Origin: Pseudomonas asiatica
GTDB lineage: Bacteria; Pseudomonadota; Gammaproteobacteria; Pseudomonadales; Pseudomonadaceae
NCBI RefSeq assembly: GCF_040214835.1
Contig: NZ_CP157874.1
Location: forward strand, 2,980,001 to 3,044,000
Direction: 5' to 3'
Length of the DNA: 64,000 nucleotides
The notes under the pieces were generated by a model that saw only the letters and a program-made list of their open reading frames with translations, was not told the DNA's origin and searched no databases. Of this stretch, positions 56,031 through 64,000 are shown piece by piece. The position numbers and the translations under genes are program-made. Position 1 is the stretch's first letter, and each line of letters starts with the position of its first letter.

Positions 56031-56972
56031 ATGCGACGACAACTCAATGGCCAGACATTCGTCTGGCTACACGTGTTCGCCTGTGCGGCCCGGCACTTGT
56101 CCTTCACCCGCTGTGCCGAAGAGCTGCACATCACCCCGGGCGCCGTCAGCCAACAGATGCGCCAGCTGGAGGAACGCCTGGGCTATCGGCTGTTCCTGCG
56201 CCGGGCGCGCGGTGTGGAACTGAGCGCCGAAGGGCAACGCCTGGCGCAGACGGTGACCGAAGCCTACGGCAGCATCGAAGCGGAACTGCTGCGCCTGGAC
56301 GCGGGGGAAATCCGCGGCACCTTGCGCCTGCGCTCGATCCCGTCGTTCCTGGCCAAATGGCTCACGCCTCGCCTGCCGCGCTTTCAGCAACGCTACCCGG
56401 ACATCGAGCTGCGCCTGGTGGCCGAAGACAGTGCCCAGGCGTTGACCCCGGGCGATTTCGACCTGGCCATCGACCTGAACGATGGCAGCTACCCCGGCAT
56501 GCTCTCGACGCCGCTGCTGGACGAGCAGATCTTCCCCGTGTGCTCCCCCACCTTGCTGCGCGGGCGCCCGCCGCTGCACGGGCCGGCAGACCTGGCGCAC
56601 TACCCGCTGCTGCACGACATCACGGCCTGGCGCGGCAGTTCGGAATATGCCGAATGGGAGTTCTACCTGGAGGGCATCGGCGCCGCCGGCCTGGATGTGC
56701 GGCGCGGGCATACCTTCAACCGCAACCACCTGACCATCGAGGCGGCGATTGCCGGCATTGGCGTGGCGATTGCCCGGCGCACGCTGCTCAACGACGAACT
56801 GGAGCGCGGGGCGCTGATCGTGCCGTTCGGGGTGCCGATCGCCAATCACAAGCGCTATGTGGTGCATTACCCGCCGGGCGGGCTGAACCAGCCGGGGGCG
56901 CGGGCGGTGCATGACTGGCTGGTGGAGGAAGCGCGGGGGTTCAGGGAGTTGCACCCGCTGAACAAGGACTAG
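56031..56972 (+). CDS. GcvA-type LysR regulator
   Basis: The 313 residues open with the helix-turn-helix LSFTRCAEELHITPGAVSQQ and show the GcvA-like RLFLRRARGVELSAEGQRL. The effector domain follows, with PSFLAKWLTPRLPRFQQRYP. It is divergent from sdaA across 146 bp, making sdaA its likely target. No clear ribosome site precedes the ATG, which lies right after the dyad. Confidence 0.88.
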   Translation: MRRQLNGQTFVWLHVFACAARHLSFTRCAEELHITPGAVSQQMRQLEERLGYRLFLRRARGVELSAEGQRLAQTVTEAYGSIEAELLRLDAGEIRGTLRLRSIPSFLAKWLTPRLPRFQQRYPDIELRLVAEDSAQALTPGDFDLAIDLNDGSYPGMLSTPLLDEQIFPVCSPTLLRGRPPLHGPADLAHYPLLHDITAWRGSSEYAEWEFYLEGIGAAGLDVRRGHTFNRNHLTIEAAIAGIGVAIARRTLLNDELERGALIVPFGVPIANHKRYVVHYPPGGLNQPGARAVHDWLVEEARGFRELHPLNKD

Positions 56973-56989
56973 GCCAGCCAATTGCGCTT

Positions 56990-57035
56990 GCACGCTGCAA
57001 ATGACTCATTGAATTGGCAGGGACCCTGTGGGAGC
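56990..57035. repeat. Extended REP-flank element, copy C
   Basis: GCTGCAAATGACTCATTGAA followed by TTGGCAGGGACCCTGTGGGA is the third copy of the element also seen at 6421 and 62936; it runs into the REPIN at 57023. Confidence 0.65.
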
Positions 57036-57115
57036 GGCTTTAGCCGCGAACACCGGCACAGCCGGTGCCATGCACCGCGTTGGATTCTTCGCGGGTAAAC
57101 CCGCTCCCACAGGGT
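57023..57115. repeat. Chimeric REPIN
   Basis: The left arm is GGAGCGGCTTTAGCCGCGAA and the right arm is TTCGCGGGTAAACCCGCTCC, so the two arms belong to different subtypes. The spacer is the CACCGGCACAGCCGGTG form. Confidence 0.85.
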
Positions 57116-57142
57116 GCGCAGAGCGCTTGCGAGATCTGTGCG

Positions 57143-58564
57143 TCAGTAGGCCTGCTTGCCGGTAAAGGCGCTAAGTGTGCGCACCAGAATCACGAAATCC
57201 AGCCACAGCGACCAGTTGTTGATGTACTCGATGTCCGAGTCCACCCGCTGGATCATCTGCTCGATATCCCTGGTCTCGCCCCTGAACCCACGCACCTGCG
57301 CCAGTCCGGTCATGCCAGGCTTGATATTGTGGCGGGCAAAGTAGTCGACGATGTCCTGCGAATACAGCGTGTCATGCTGCAAGGCATGCGGCCTTGGCCC
57401 GACCAGCGACATCTCCCCGGTCAGCACATTGAACAACTGCGGCAGTTCATCCAGGCTGGTGCGGCGGATGAAGGCGCCGACCCGGGTCAGCCGCGGGTCA
57501 TTCTTCTGCGCCTGCCTGACCACGCCCTCTTCCGGCTGATGGACATGCATGCTCCTGAACTTCCAGATGCGGAACGCTTCCCCGGTCCAGCCGGTGCGTT
57601 CCTGGCGGAAGAACACCGGGCCGCGGCTATCGAGCTTGATGGCCAGCGCAACGGCAAGCAACACCGGCGATGCCAGCAGCAGGATCAGCGCCGCCAACAC
57701 CCTGTCCTCGAGGTTCTTCAGGAACAGGCTCATGCCCGTCAGCGGTGTTTCCGACAAGGTCAGCACGGGAATGCCGGCAATTTCCCGCACGCTGTGGTTG
57801 ATCAGGCGCAACGAGAAGATATCCGGCACCCAGTTCACCGCAATGCACTTGTCGAGCAACTTGAAATACACATCATTGATGACCTCGGAACCACCCAGTG
57901 GAGTCACCAGGTACACCGTGCGGATGCCGTAACGGGCCACGACATCGTCGAGCTCGGCAACATGCCCGAGTACTGGCATGCGCTGCTTGCCGTCGGCGCT
58001 TTCGCGCCCCGGCTCATCGGCGCTGTCGATCAGCACGCAGCCCAGCACACGCTCGCCGAACCAGGGGTTGTTGCTGATTTTCTGGTACAGGAAGTTGGCC
58101 AGGTCACCGGCGCCGATGATCAGGGCGTTGTCCAGGCGGGCATGGGCGGTGAAGCGCTTTTGCAATTCACGCACGGCAAAGTGCAGGAACAACTGGGCGA
58201 TGTAGCCAATGATGAACAACTGCACCACCAGCAGACGCGAATAGGTTTCGCTCTGCTTGGCCAGGAAGGCCATGACCACAAGGAAGCAAAAGGTTGCCGA
58301 CCAGGCCTTGAACAGCCGAAAAGCCTTGATGGAAAGGCCAACGTTGGTACGGTAGATCGCATAATGATCGTAGATGACGGCCAGGGCGCCAACCAGCAAC
58401 AGCAGCATGATCACGTAATCGGAGGTGATGTAGCCAAACTGGTCGTAGATCAGGTACCAGGCAATACCGGTGACTGCAATCCCATCGAGGCCGGCCTGAA
58501 TGGCGTTACTTACGCTGCTTCTTCTCTGCAGCAAGGAACGACTGCTTCTGGGCTCGAGAACCAT
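57143..58564 (-). CDS. Undecaprenyl-phosphate sugar phosphotransferase (WcaJ/PglC-domain priming enzyme)
   Basis: ATG 58564 is set by ATGAGG just upstream; the 473 residues match the usual length. Further upstream ATGs lack ribosome sites. Four N-terminal membrane helices precede a CoA-binding-like domain with [13 protein letters not shown] last hydrophobic segment follows, then the catalytic domain: [30 protein letters not shown] and [17 protein letters not shown] (quoted in pieces). It moves a hexose 1-phosphate to undecaprenyl phosphate, the first step of a polysaccharide repeat unit. It is the last gene of the minus-strand cluster here. Confidence 0.93.
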   Translation of the reverse strand: MVLEPRSSRSLLQRRSSVSNAIQAGLDGIAVTGIAWYLIYDQFGYITSDYVIMLLLLVGALAVIYDHYAIYRTNVGLSIKAFRLFKAWSATFCFLVVMAFLAKQSETYSRLLVVQLFIIGYIAQLFLHFAVRELQKRFTAHARLDNALIIGAGDLANFLYQKISNNPWFGERVLGCVLIDSADEPGRESADGKQRMPVLGHVAELDDVVARYGIRTVYLVTPLGGSEVINDVYFKLLDKCIAVNWVPDIFSLRLINHSVREIAGIPVLTLSETPLTGMSLFLKNLEDRVLAALILLLASPVLLAVALAIKLDSRGPVFFRQERTGWTGEAFRIWKFRSMHVHQPEEGVVRQAQKNDPRLTRVGAFIRRTSLDELPQLFNVLTGEMSLVGPRPHALQHDTLYSQDIVDYFARHNIKPGMTGLAQVRGFRGETRDIEQMIQRVDSDIEYINNWSLWLDFVILVRTLSAFTGKQAY

Positions 58565-58721
58565 TTCAGACCTCATCAATTTGCGCGCAGCAAGTGCCTT
58601 CCACAAACCAGCAAGACTTGACAACGGCTCATGCAAAGCCCGTGAAGCGAAATCCTGCAGCCCCAACCCATTGATCTCACTGTAGCAGCCATCCGCCATC
58701 AGTGTGCGCGGATTCTGCCGC

Positions 58722-59474
58722 TCATACGGGGTGTCTGGCCGCCCCTCCGTCGCGGCGGTACAGCAAGGTACGCAGCAGGAACAACGGGTTACCCACCACA
58801 TAACGCATGAACAAACGCTTCGGCTCGCGCAACAGTCGGTACAGCCACTCCCCGCCCAACCGCCGCAACCACTCGGGCGCCCGGCTGACCTTGCCGCCGA
58901 GAAAATCCAGGATCGCGCCGCCGCACACAATCAGGCACGGCCCGCCAGTTGCTGCCAGCCTTGCCGCCACAACCTCCTGCCTGGGCATGCCCATGCCCAG
59001 CACGATCAGCTCCGGTTGTTGCTCCCTGGCCAGTTGCAGGTAGGTATCGACGCTGGCAAAGCCATCGTGGACCGACACTGGCACCACCCCGAACATGGCT
59101 GTGCTGCGCTGCACGGCCTGGTCCAGGTAAGGTTGCCGGGTGCCCCAGAACGCGACCCGCCGCCCACGGTAGGCGGCCAGGAGCCGAGGAATGAAGTCGG
59201 TGCCATTCATGTTGAGCCCCGGTTCAAGCCCCAGCCGGCGATACAGGATCGCCATGCCGGAACCGTCGCGCAGCAGCACGTCGGCCGCCGACAATGCCTG
59301 GTGGCAGGCGCCATCGCGCACCACCAGGTTCATTGCATGGGCATTGACGAAGCCCAGCACGGTCGCGGCTTCCGGGGCGCTCAGCCTGTCCAGCAGGCGC
59401 TGCGCGGCAGTGGCATCCACCACCACTTCCAGCTTGCCGACAAGGGTGTTCCAACGTTTCTGCCATTCAGCCAT
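58722..59474 (-). CDS. WecB/TagA/CpsF-family glycosyltransferase
   Basis: The 250 residues contain FVNAHAMNLV, LLRDGSGMAILYRRLG and the family core ELIVLGMGMPRQEVV. A terminal GGEWLYRLLREPKRLFMRYV follows. Members transfer N-acetylmannosaminuronic acid, glucuronic acid or similar sugars to lipid-linked acceptors. The start overlaps the stop of the preceding glycosyltransferase by one base (TGATG), so the two are translationally coupled. Confidence 0.92.
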   Translation of the reverse strand: MAEWQKRWNTLVGKLEVVVDATAAQRLLDRLSAPEAATVLGFVNAHAMNLVVRDGACHQALSAADVLLRDGSGMAILYRRLGLEPGLNMNGTDFIPRLLAAYRGRRVAFWGTRQPYLDQAVQRSTAMFGVVPVSVHDGFASVDTYLQLAREQQPELIVLGMGMPRQEVVAARLAATGGPCLIVCGGAILDFLGGKVSRAPEWLRRLGGEWLYRLLREPKRLFMRYVVGNPLFLLRTLLYRRDGGAARHPV

Positions 59475-60661
59475 CAGTCTTCATCCCGTTTCGAACGTAC
59501 CCATTCAACCTGGCGCTTGATCAGGAACCCCAGATACAAGGGGACCTTCCTTGCGGCGTAAAACGGCGCGTACAGCAGCACGGAAAACGGGATCAGTTCG
59601 CGACAGAAGCGCGCCCAGGCCAGTGCGACGGCAAGGCCGAGCAATGCCAGCGCGCAAAGGGCGATCCAGGCAGGTGCCGCCAGGCCGAACAGCAGGTACG
59701 CCAGCCAGGCCACCAGGTTGAGCCCGAGCAGGCTCAGCACCAGCAACGCCAGGGGCGGCACCAGCAGGTCCAGGGTCATGGCCAGCAAGCTGCCGTTACG
59801 CTGGGTGACTGCGGCCAACGCACGCCTGGGCGCATCGGCCAGCATCAGGCTCAGGTGCCCATGCTCCCAGCGGGTGCGCTGGCTACCCAAGCCTTGCTGG
59901 CTGGCAGGGAACTGGCTGCTGACCACGGCCTCGGGGCAGAACACTGGCGGCTTGCCCTGCTGGCACAGGTCCAGGCCCAGTTTCACATCCTCCACCAGAT
60001 GCCCGTTGGCCAGGTCGATCAAGGCCAGGTCACGCCAGCCGAACGCCATGCCGGCGCCCATCAACTGGCAAGGCAGGCCCAGCCGTGCCCAACCACGCGG
60101 GCGCACCAGGTTCTTGACCCGCCAGGCGAACTCGGCAACCTGCACTGCCAGCCCGGCCCCTGCCGATGCGTGCATCAGGTACAGCGCCTGCACCGGGCGA
60201 GCGACCTCGCGGTAGCGCCGCGCCAGGTGCTCGATCGCCCCCTCATCCACCTGGCAGTCGGCATCCACCACGATCACCACCTCGGGCGGCTGGCTGGCCA
60301 GGTGGCGCACGCCAAAATCCAGGGCGTAGCCCTTGCCGCGCAACCGCGCATCGCGGCGCTCCACCACTTCGGCACCGGCCTCGCGCGCCAGTTGCGCGGT
60401 GTCGTCAGTGCAGTTGTCCGCCACCACCAGCAAGCGGTCGCCTGGCCGCAACTGCGGGGCAATGCTTGCCAGCGTGGCACGAATCATCGAGGCCTCGTCA
60501 TGGGCTGGCACCAGCACTGCCACCTGCGGACGAGCGTTGTTGCCCAACGGCTGCGCGCGCGCTGGCAGGCAAGCCATCAGCACCTGCACCAACAGCAGCA
60601 GCACCGGCAACAGGGCGATGGCCGCCAGCGTGCCCAGTAACCAAGCCAATACACTCATCAT
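59474..60661 (-). CDS. Membrane family 2 glycosyltransferase
   Basis: The 395 residues start with a membrane helix, then the GT-A domain: VAVLVPAHDEASMI, VADNCTDDT, DADCQVD, ED in LVEDVKLG, and the Q-x2-R-W motif (SQRTRWEHG). Three C-terminal helices follow. The pattern is that of processive or membrane GT2 enzymes. Its ATG overlaps the stop of the next gene upstream as ATGA. Donor and acceptor sugars are unknown. Confidence 0.92.
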   Translation of the reverse strand: MMSVLAWLLGTLAAIALLPVLLLLVQVLMACLPARAQPLGNNARPQVAVLVPAHDEASMIRATLASIAPQLRPGDRLLVVADNCTDDTAQLAREAGAEVVERRDARLRGKGYALDFGVRHLASQPPEVVIVVDADCQVDEGAIEHLARRYREVARPVQALYLMHASAGAGLAVQVAEFAWRVKNLVRPRGWARLGLPCQLMGAGMAFGWRDLALIDLANGHLVEDVKLGLDLCQQGKPPVFCPEAVVSSQFPASQQGLGSQRTRWEHGHLSLMLADAPRRALAAVTQRNGSLLAMTLDLLVPPLALLVLSLLGLNLVAWLAYLLFGLAAPAWIALCALALLGLAVALAWARFCRELIPFSVLLYAPFYAARKVPLYLGFLIKRQVEWVRSKRDED

Positions 60662-61860
60662 GCGGATGCCTTGAAATAGCTGGCCAGCCTGGCCGCTTCG
60701 GTATCGATGTCATGCCGTTGCAGCACACGCTGGCGGGCTGCCTCGCCCATGCGCTGCAGCGCTTCGGCAGGTTGCGCCAGGCAGTCGGCCATGGCCGCCG
60801 CCAGCTCGTCCACGGCGCCGGCAGGGAACAACCAGCCGTTCTCGCCCGGCCGCACCAGCTCGGGAATACCTGCCACATAGGTGGTCAGTACTGGCCGGCG
60901 CAAGGCCATGGCTTCCATGATCACCACCGGCAACCCCTCGGCAAAGCTGGGCAGCACCAGCGCACGCGCCGCAAGGATTTCCTCGCGCACCTGTGCGCTG
61001 CTGATCCAGCCAGTGATGCGCACCTGCTGCTGCAAGCCATGCCGGGCAATCAACGCCTCGATCTGCCCACGCATTTCACCGTCGCCGGCCAGCACCAGCT
61101 CGAAGGCGATCGCCCGGGCGGCAAGTACCCGCGCGGCCTCGAGCAACAGCAGCTGGCCTTTCTGTTCGCACAGGCGACCGACGCACACCAGGCGTGGCGC
61201 CGTGGGCACGCCGACCGGCGCCACCTCATGGAAGCTGCGCTCGAGGCCGCAATGCACCACCTTCACCTTGGCCCAGTGGTCGTGCGCCACCCAGCGAAAC
61301 AACTGGCTGCGCCCGTACGAGCTGACCGCCGCGACAAATGCGGCACGCCGCACCTTCTCGCCCATGTGCAGGAACTGCGGTTTGTCGAACTCTTCCGGCC
61401 CGTGCACGGTAAAGCTGTAGGCTGGCCCGCCCAGCACGTTGGCCAGCATCACCACCTCGGTGGAGTTGGTGCCGAAATGCGCATGCACATGTTTTGCTTC
61501 GCCAGCCTTCAACCACTGCAGTACCTGGCAGGCCTCGGCCAGGTAGACCAGGTGGTAGGGCCAGGCGCGGTCGGCCCGCAGGCCAAGGCGCATGGCCAGC
61601 CAAAGCGCCTGGAAGAACCGGCGCGGCTGTGCGCGCAGCACTTGCCAGGACGGTGCCAGCAAGCCCTTGACGCCACGTTGCAGCACATAGCGGGTCCTGG
61701 CCTGTTCGCTCGAGTCCTCGGCATCCTGCAACTCGGCGTCCCACCCGCGCAGGGCAATACGCTGCACCTCTACCCCCTGGCGCTCCAGCGCCAGGATCTC
61801 GCGGCGGATGAAACTGTGGCTGACCTTCGGGTACTGGTTTATGAAATAAGCAATGCGCAT
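60658..61860 (-). CDS. Family 4 glycosyltransferase
   Basis: ATG 61860 gives 400 residues; five codons further up is a TTG. The N-terminal MRIAYFINQYPKVSHSFIR and the C-terminal GT-B domain with LVCVGRLCEQKGQ and the nucleotide-sugar EX7E motif (PSFAEGLPVVIMEAMA) mark a GT4 retaining enzyme. It lies in the middle of the operon, and its stop overlaps the next ATG. Confidence 0.93.
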   Translation of the reverse strand: MRIAYFINQYPKVSHSFIRREILALERQGVEVQRIALRGWDAELQDAEDSSEQARTRYVLQRGVKGLLAPSWQVLRAQPRRFFQALWLAMRLGLRADRAWPYHLVYLAEACQVLQWLKAGEAKHVHAHFGTNSTEVVMLANVLGGPAYSFTVHGPEEFDKPQFLHMGEKVRRAAFVAAVSSYGRSQLFRWVAHDHWAKVKVVHCGLERSFHEVAPVGVPTAPRLVCVGRLCEQKGQLLLLEAARVLAARAIAFELVLAGDGEMRGQIEALIARHGLQQQVRITGWISSAQVREEILAARALVLPSFAEGLPVVIMEAMALRRPVLTTYVAGIPELVRPGENGWLFPAGAVDELAAAMADCLAQPAEALQRMGEAARQRVLQRHDIDTEAARLASYFKASA

Positions 61861-61920
61861 AGGAATCCAGATCAAGACCCGCGTAATGAACCTTCAGGCC
61901 TGCCGTGGCAGGGCCGGCCG

Positions 61921-62925
61921 TTACTTCAGGCTGTCGATTACCGGCGGCCGGCGCCCCGCCGATGCCACCTCGTCAGGTGCATCCTCCTGTTTCCCTTGTA
62001 GTCCAAGGTTGTGACCGCTGCCTGGCAACGTGGCCTGCAAGCGGGTGAAAACATCGTCGAGCAACGCCTGGCGGCGGCGGTACATCGCCCGTTTCTTCGC
62101 CGGGATGTCCTGTTCCGCCCGCTGTACCGCGGCCAGCGGGAGGGCGAAGAAATCCGCATGGTTCGACGCAGTAGCGCCGTGCTCCAGCCAGATCACGTCA
62201 TAATTGGCCGCCAGGTCCTGGCCTTTGTCGTTGCCGAAATAAGCGTGCCGATGGTGGCGGCAGGCGTCACTGACGGCATACAGGTGTGCCACGCCCAGGG
62301 TCCTGGCCAGGCACTTCAATGCCTCGAGCAGCAGGCTGCGTGGGCGCAACCCTTCGAAGTCCTTGGTCAGGTCGCGGTAGATGGCCAATGAGGTTTCGCT
62401 GTCGACACCCTTGTGGATGCCCTGCACGGCACCGATGAACAGGCAAAGCTCGCCCTGGCTGCGACACAGGCTGAACGCCAGGGATGCCACGCGCAGTTCG
62501 CCCTGGAACAGGTTCAATACCAACTCGCCTTCGCGCTTGAACCAGATCGGCCGGTCCAGCACCAGGCGGCAGCCCGGCGAATGGCTGGACAGCTCGCACA
62601 GCGTCAGGCTTTCGTCCCGCCCCAGCAGCAACAGCGCCGGAAACTGCCCGGCCAGCACTTCGAAGTGCGAAGCCAGCACCTCCAGGCGCTGCGGGGCTTC
62701 CCAGCATTTGCTGAGGTAAGGCCACTGCACGACACCGATGCAATCCACCCCCAGCCGCTGCAAACCTTGCGGGCCCAGCGTCGCCGTCATGCGCTGCAGG
62801 AACGCATTCAGCTCAGGCCATTGCCTGGCAATCTGCAGCGTCAACTTGCGCTTGTTGTTCAGCGCCCGCAACGAGTAGCCCGGTTGCAAGGTAAACACGC
62901 TTTTCACGATCATGCCGAGCATCAT
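61921..62925 (-). CDS. VirK/YbjX family protein (DUF535)
   Basis: ATG 62925 or the adjacent ATG 62922 follows AAGAGG, giving about 334 residues; ATGs at 62940 and 62952 lie inside a repeat element and lack a ribosome site. Family landmarks are YLSKCWEAPQRLEVLASHFE, FIGAVQGIHKGV and the C-terminal VSDACRHHRHAYFG. VirK and YbjX affect outer-membrane or lipid A properties and antimicrobial-peptide resistance in enterics. Within a polysaccharide operon its job is unknown. Confidence 0.85.
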   Translation of the reverse strand: MMLGMIVKSVFTLQPGYSLRALNNKRKLTLQIARQWPELNAFLQRMTATLGPQGLQRLGVDCIGVVQWPYLSKCWEAPQRLEVLASHFEVLAGQFPALLLLGRDESLTLCELSSHSPGCRLVLDRPIWFKREGELVLNLFQGELRVASLAFSLCRSQGELCLFIGAVQGIHKGVDSETSLAIYRDLTKDFEGLRPRSLLLEALKCLARTLGVAHLYAVSDACRHHRHAYFGNDKGQDLAANYDVIWLEHGATASNHADFFALPLAAVQRAEQDIPAKKRAMYRRRQALLDDVFTRLQATLPGSGHNLGLQGKQEDAPDEVASAGRRPPVIDSLK

Positions 62926-62935
62926 GGGCCTCTTT

Positions 62936-62985
62936 CTCATAGAACTGCACATAACTTATTGAATTAGCAGGGGCCCTGTGGGAGC
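62936..62985. repeat. Extended REP-flank element, copy D
   Basis: This copy matches 6421-6470 at 47 of 50 positions and ends in the REP tail CCTGTGGGAGCGG, without a complete REP palindrome. It overlaps the leader of the VirK-family gene. Confidence 0.75.
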
Positions 62986-62995
62986 GGACTCCTTG

Positions 62996-63973
62996 TCACT
63001 TGTACTCGATCAACGTCGATTTGCCGGCCGCGATGCGGTGGCGCAAGAACTTCAGTTGCCCGAGCATTTCCGGGAACTTGCCCAATACCAGGAACACCGC
63101 CTGTAGCCAGTTCTCCCGCACCGACTTGCCGCCACGGCGGGCCAGGCGTACGGCCTGCAGCGGGTAGACCAGCAGCAACAGCAGGCTCCAGCCGCCCAGC
63201 AGCAGGCAGGCCAGCACGGTCACCACGGGGATGCCCAGGCCCCACAGCCAGGCCCGGCGCGATTCGCGAAGCCAGTGCCGCTCGGGCGGCTGACCATGCA
63301 GGTAGGCCCCTTCGGCATAGGCGTGGCCAGCGCGCAGGCTACGCCGCCACCATTGGCTGAAACGGGTCATGGCGGCGTCGTGCAGGGTCATCTCGGCGTC
63401 AAGGCGCCAGACTTTCCAACCCTTTGCCCGCAGGCGCACGCACAGTTCGGGCTCTTCTCCGGCGATCAACTCGGGGCGAAAGCCGCCGACCGCGGCAAAG
63501 GCATCTACCCGCATCAGGGCATCGCCACCGCAGGCCTTGGCCTCGCCGATGGGGGTGTCCCACTCCAGGTCGCACAACAGGTTGTACACCGACCGCTGCG
63601 GGAAGCGCTCGCGTCGGCGGCCACACACCACTGCCACGTCGGGATGGTCGTCGAGAAACGCCTGCGCCGCGGGCAGCCAGCCGCTATTCACCTCGCAATC
63701 GCCATCGACGAACTGCACCAGTTGCATCGACGGCAGCCGCCGCTGCAAGGCGAAAAAGCCTTCGTTACGGGCGCGTGCGGCAGTAAACGGGGTGCCCAGG
63801 TCCAGCGCCAGTACCTCTACCCCCAAGCTGCGGGCCAAGTGCAGTGAACCATCGGTGGAGCCCGAATCGACGTACATGACCTTGTCCGCCCCCTGCTGCA
63901 GCGAAATCAGGCAACGTTCCAGGCGCTGGCCTTCGTTGCGGCCAATCACCACCACACCGACCCCGCTCGCCAT
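62996..63973 (-). CDS. Family 2 glycosyltransferase
   Basis: ATG 63973 follows GTGAGG; 325 residues. The GT-A domain shows VVVIGRNEGQRLERCL, VDSGSTDGS, the metal-binding FVDGDCEV and the acceptor-side GEEPELCVRLRAKG. Two or three membrane helices lie near the C-terminus (about 245-275). It is probably an early gene of the exopolysaccharide operon; more genes are expected beyond the right edge. Confidence 0.92.
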   Translation of the reverse strand: MASGVGVVVIGRNEGQRLERCLISLQQGADKVMYVDSGSTDGSLHLARSLGVEVLALDLGTPFTAARARNEGFFALQRRLPSMQLVQFVDGDCEVNSGWLPAAQAFLDDHPDVAVVCGRRRERFPQRSVYNLLCDLEWDTPIGEAKACGGDALMRVDAFAAVGGFRPELIAGEEPELCVRLRAKGWKVWRLDAEMTLHDAAMTRFSQWWRRSLRAGHAYAEGAYLHGQPPERHWLRESRRAWLWGLGIPVVTVLACLLLGGWSLLLLLVYPLQAVRLARRGGKSVRENWLQAVFLVLGKFPEMLGQLKFLRHRIAAGKSTLIEYK

Positions 63974-64000
63974 GGGCCTCACTCGACGGGCGCCGTGGCG

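Noticed and set aside
60166-62001. 611-codon frame opposite the glycosyltransferases
   Set aside because: It starts inside one gene and runs across two others in antisense; no protein-like pattern.

Overview
The window reads as chromosomal DNA of a fluorescent pseudomonad of the Pseudomonas putida group. The evidence is high GC, densely packed genes, more than twenty P. putida-type REP/REPIN palindromes (cores like GCGGGTAAACCCGC next to CTCCCACAGG), a complete chromosomal benzoate operon, and a gene order that, from memory, closely follows P. putida KT2440 read backwards, from the Sco/cytochrome gene through ben to the pea exopolysaccharide cluster. No rRNA, tRNA, CRISPR array, insertion sequence or prophage was seen.

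Layout. 1-4.4 kb: end of a Sco-cytochrome c fusion, a GGDEF-EAL c-di-GMP protein and a lone tyrosine recombinase. 4.4-10.7 kb: sugar-acid metabolism (SMP-30 lactonase with a divergent LysR; glycerate kinase, CdaR-type regulator and MFS transporter). 10.9-18.8 kb: redox enzymes (a Rieske/flavoprotein reductase fusion, aldo/keto reductase, old yellow enzyme, luciferase-like monooxygenase) followed by a LysR and two membrane proteins (TraX, YdjM families). 19.1-30.0 kb: benzoate catabolism, benABCDK-catA-benE-benF on the minus strand, driven by a XylS/BenR-type promoter. A short AT-richer gene for an orphan Rhs-core protein sits between benA and benR. 30.4-36.2 kb: a GlxA-type AraC regulator, a betaine/proline-type ABC transporter (proV-proW-proX) and a LysR. 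36.3-43.6 kb: lipoprotein, HisN-like phosphatase, tandem Usp protein, Fur-boxed TonB receptor, PagL lipid A deacylase, PhyH-type dioxygenase and a small exported protein. 43.7-57 kb: aldehyde dehydrogenase with LysR, orphan helicase-like ATPase, a polyamine module (AraC, glutamate-polyamine ligase, binding protein, oxidase), a DUF3313 lipoprotein and L-serine dehydratase with LysR. 57.1-64 kb: an exopolysaccharide operon on the minus strand that runs off the right edge.

How genes work together. BenF and BenK/BenE bring in benzoate, BenABC dihydroxylate it, BenD makes catechol and CatA opens the ring; BenR is encoded next door. Puu-type enzymes glutamylate and oxidise polyamines, and the nearby aldehyde dehydrogenase is a plausible later step. 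The polysaccharide genes comprise a priming transferase, several glycosyltransferases and a VirK-family protein.

The most unusual points are: a REP element translated in frame inside benK; an orphan Rhs tip whose last codons overlap the ben operator and whose translation start lies in a 9-bp inverted repeat; a roughly 45-50 bp extended REP flank conserved at four loci; and REPINs that split the ben and polyamine operons.
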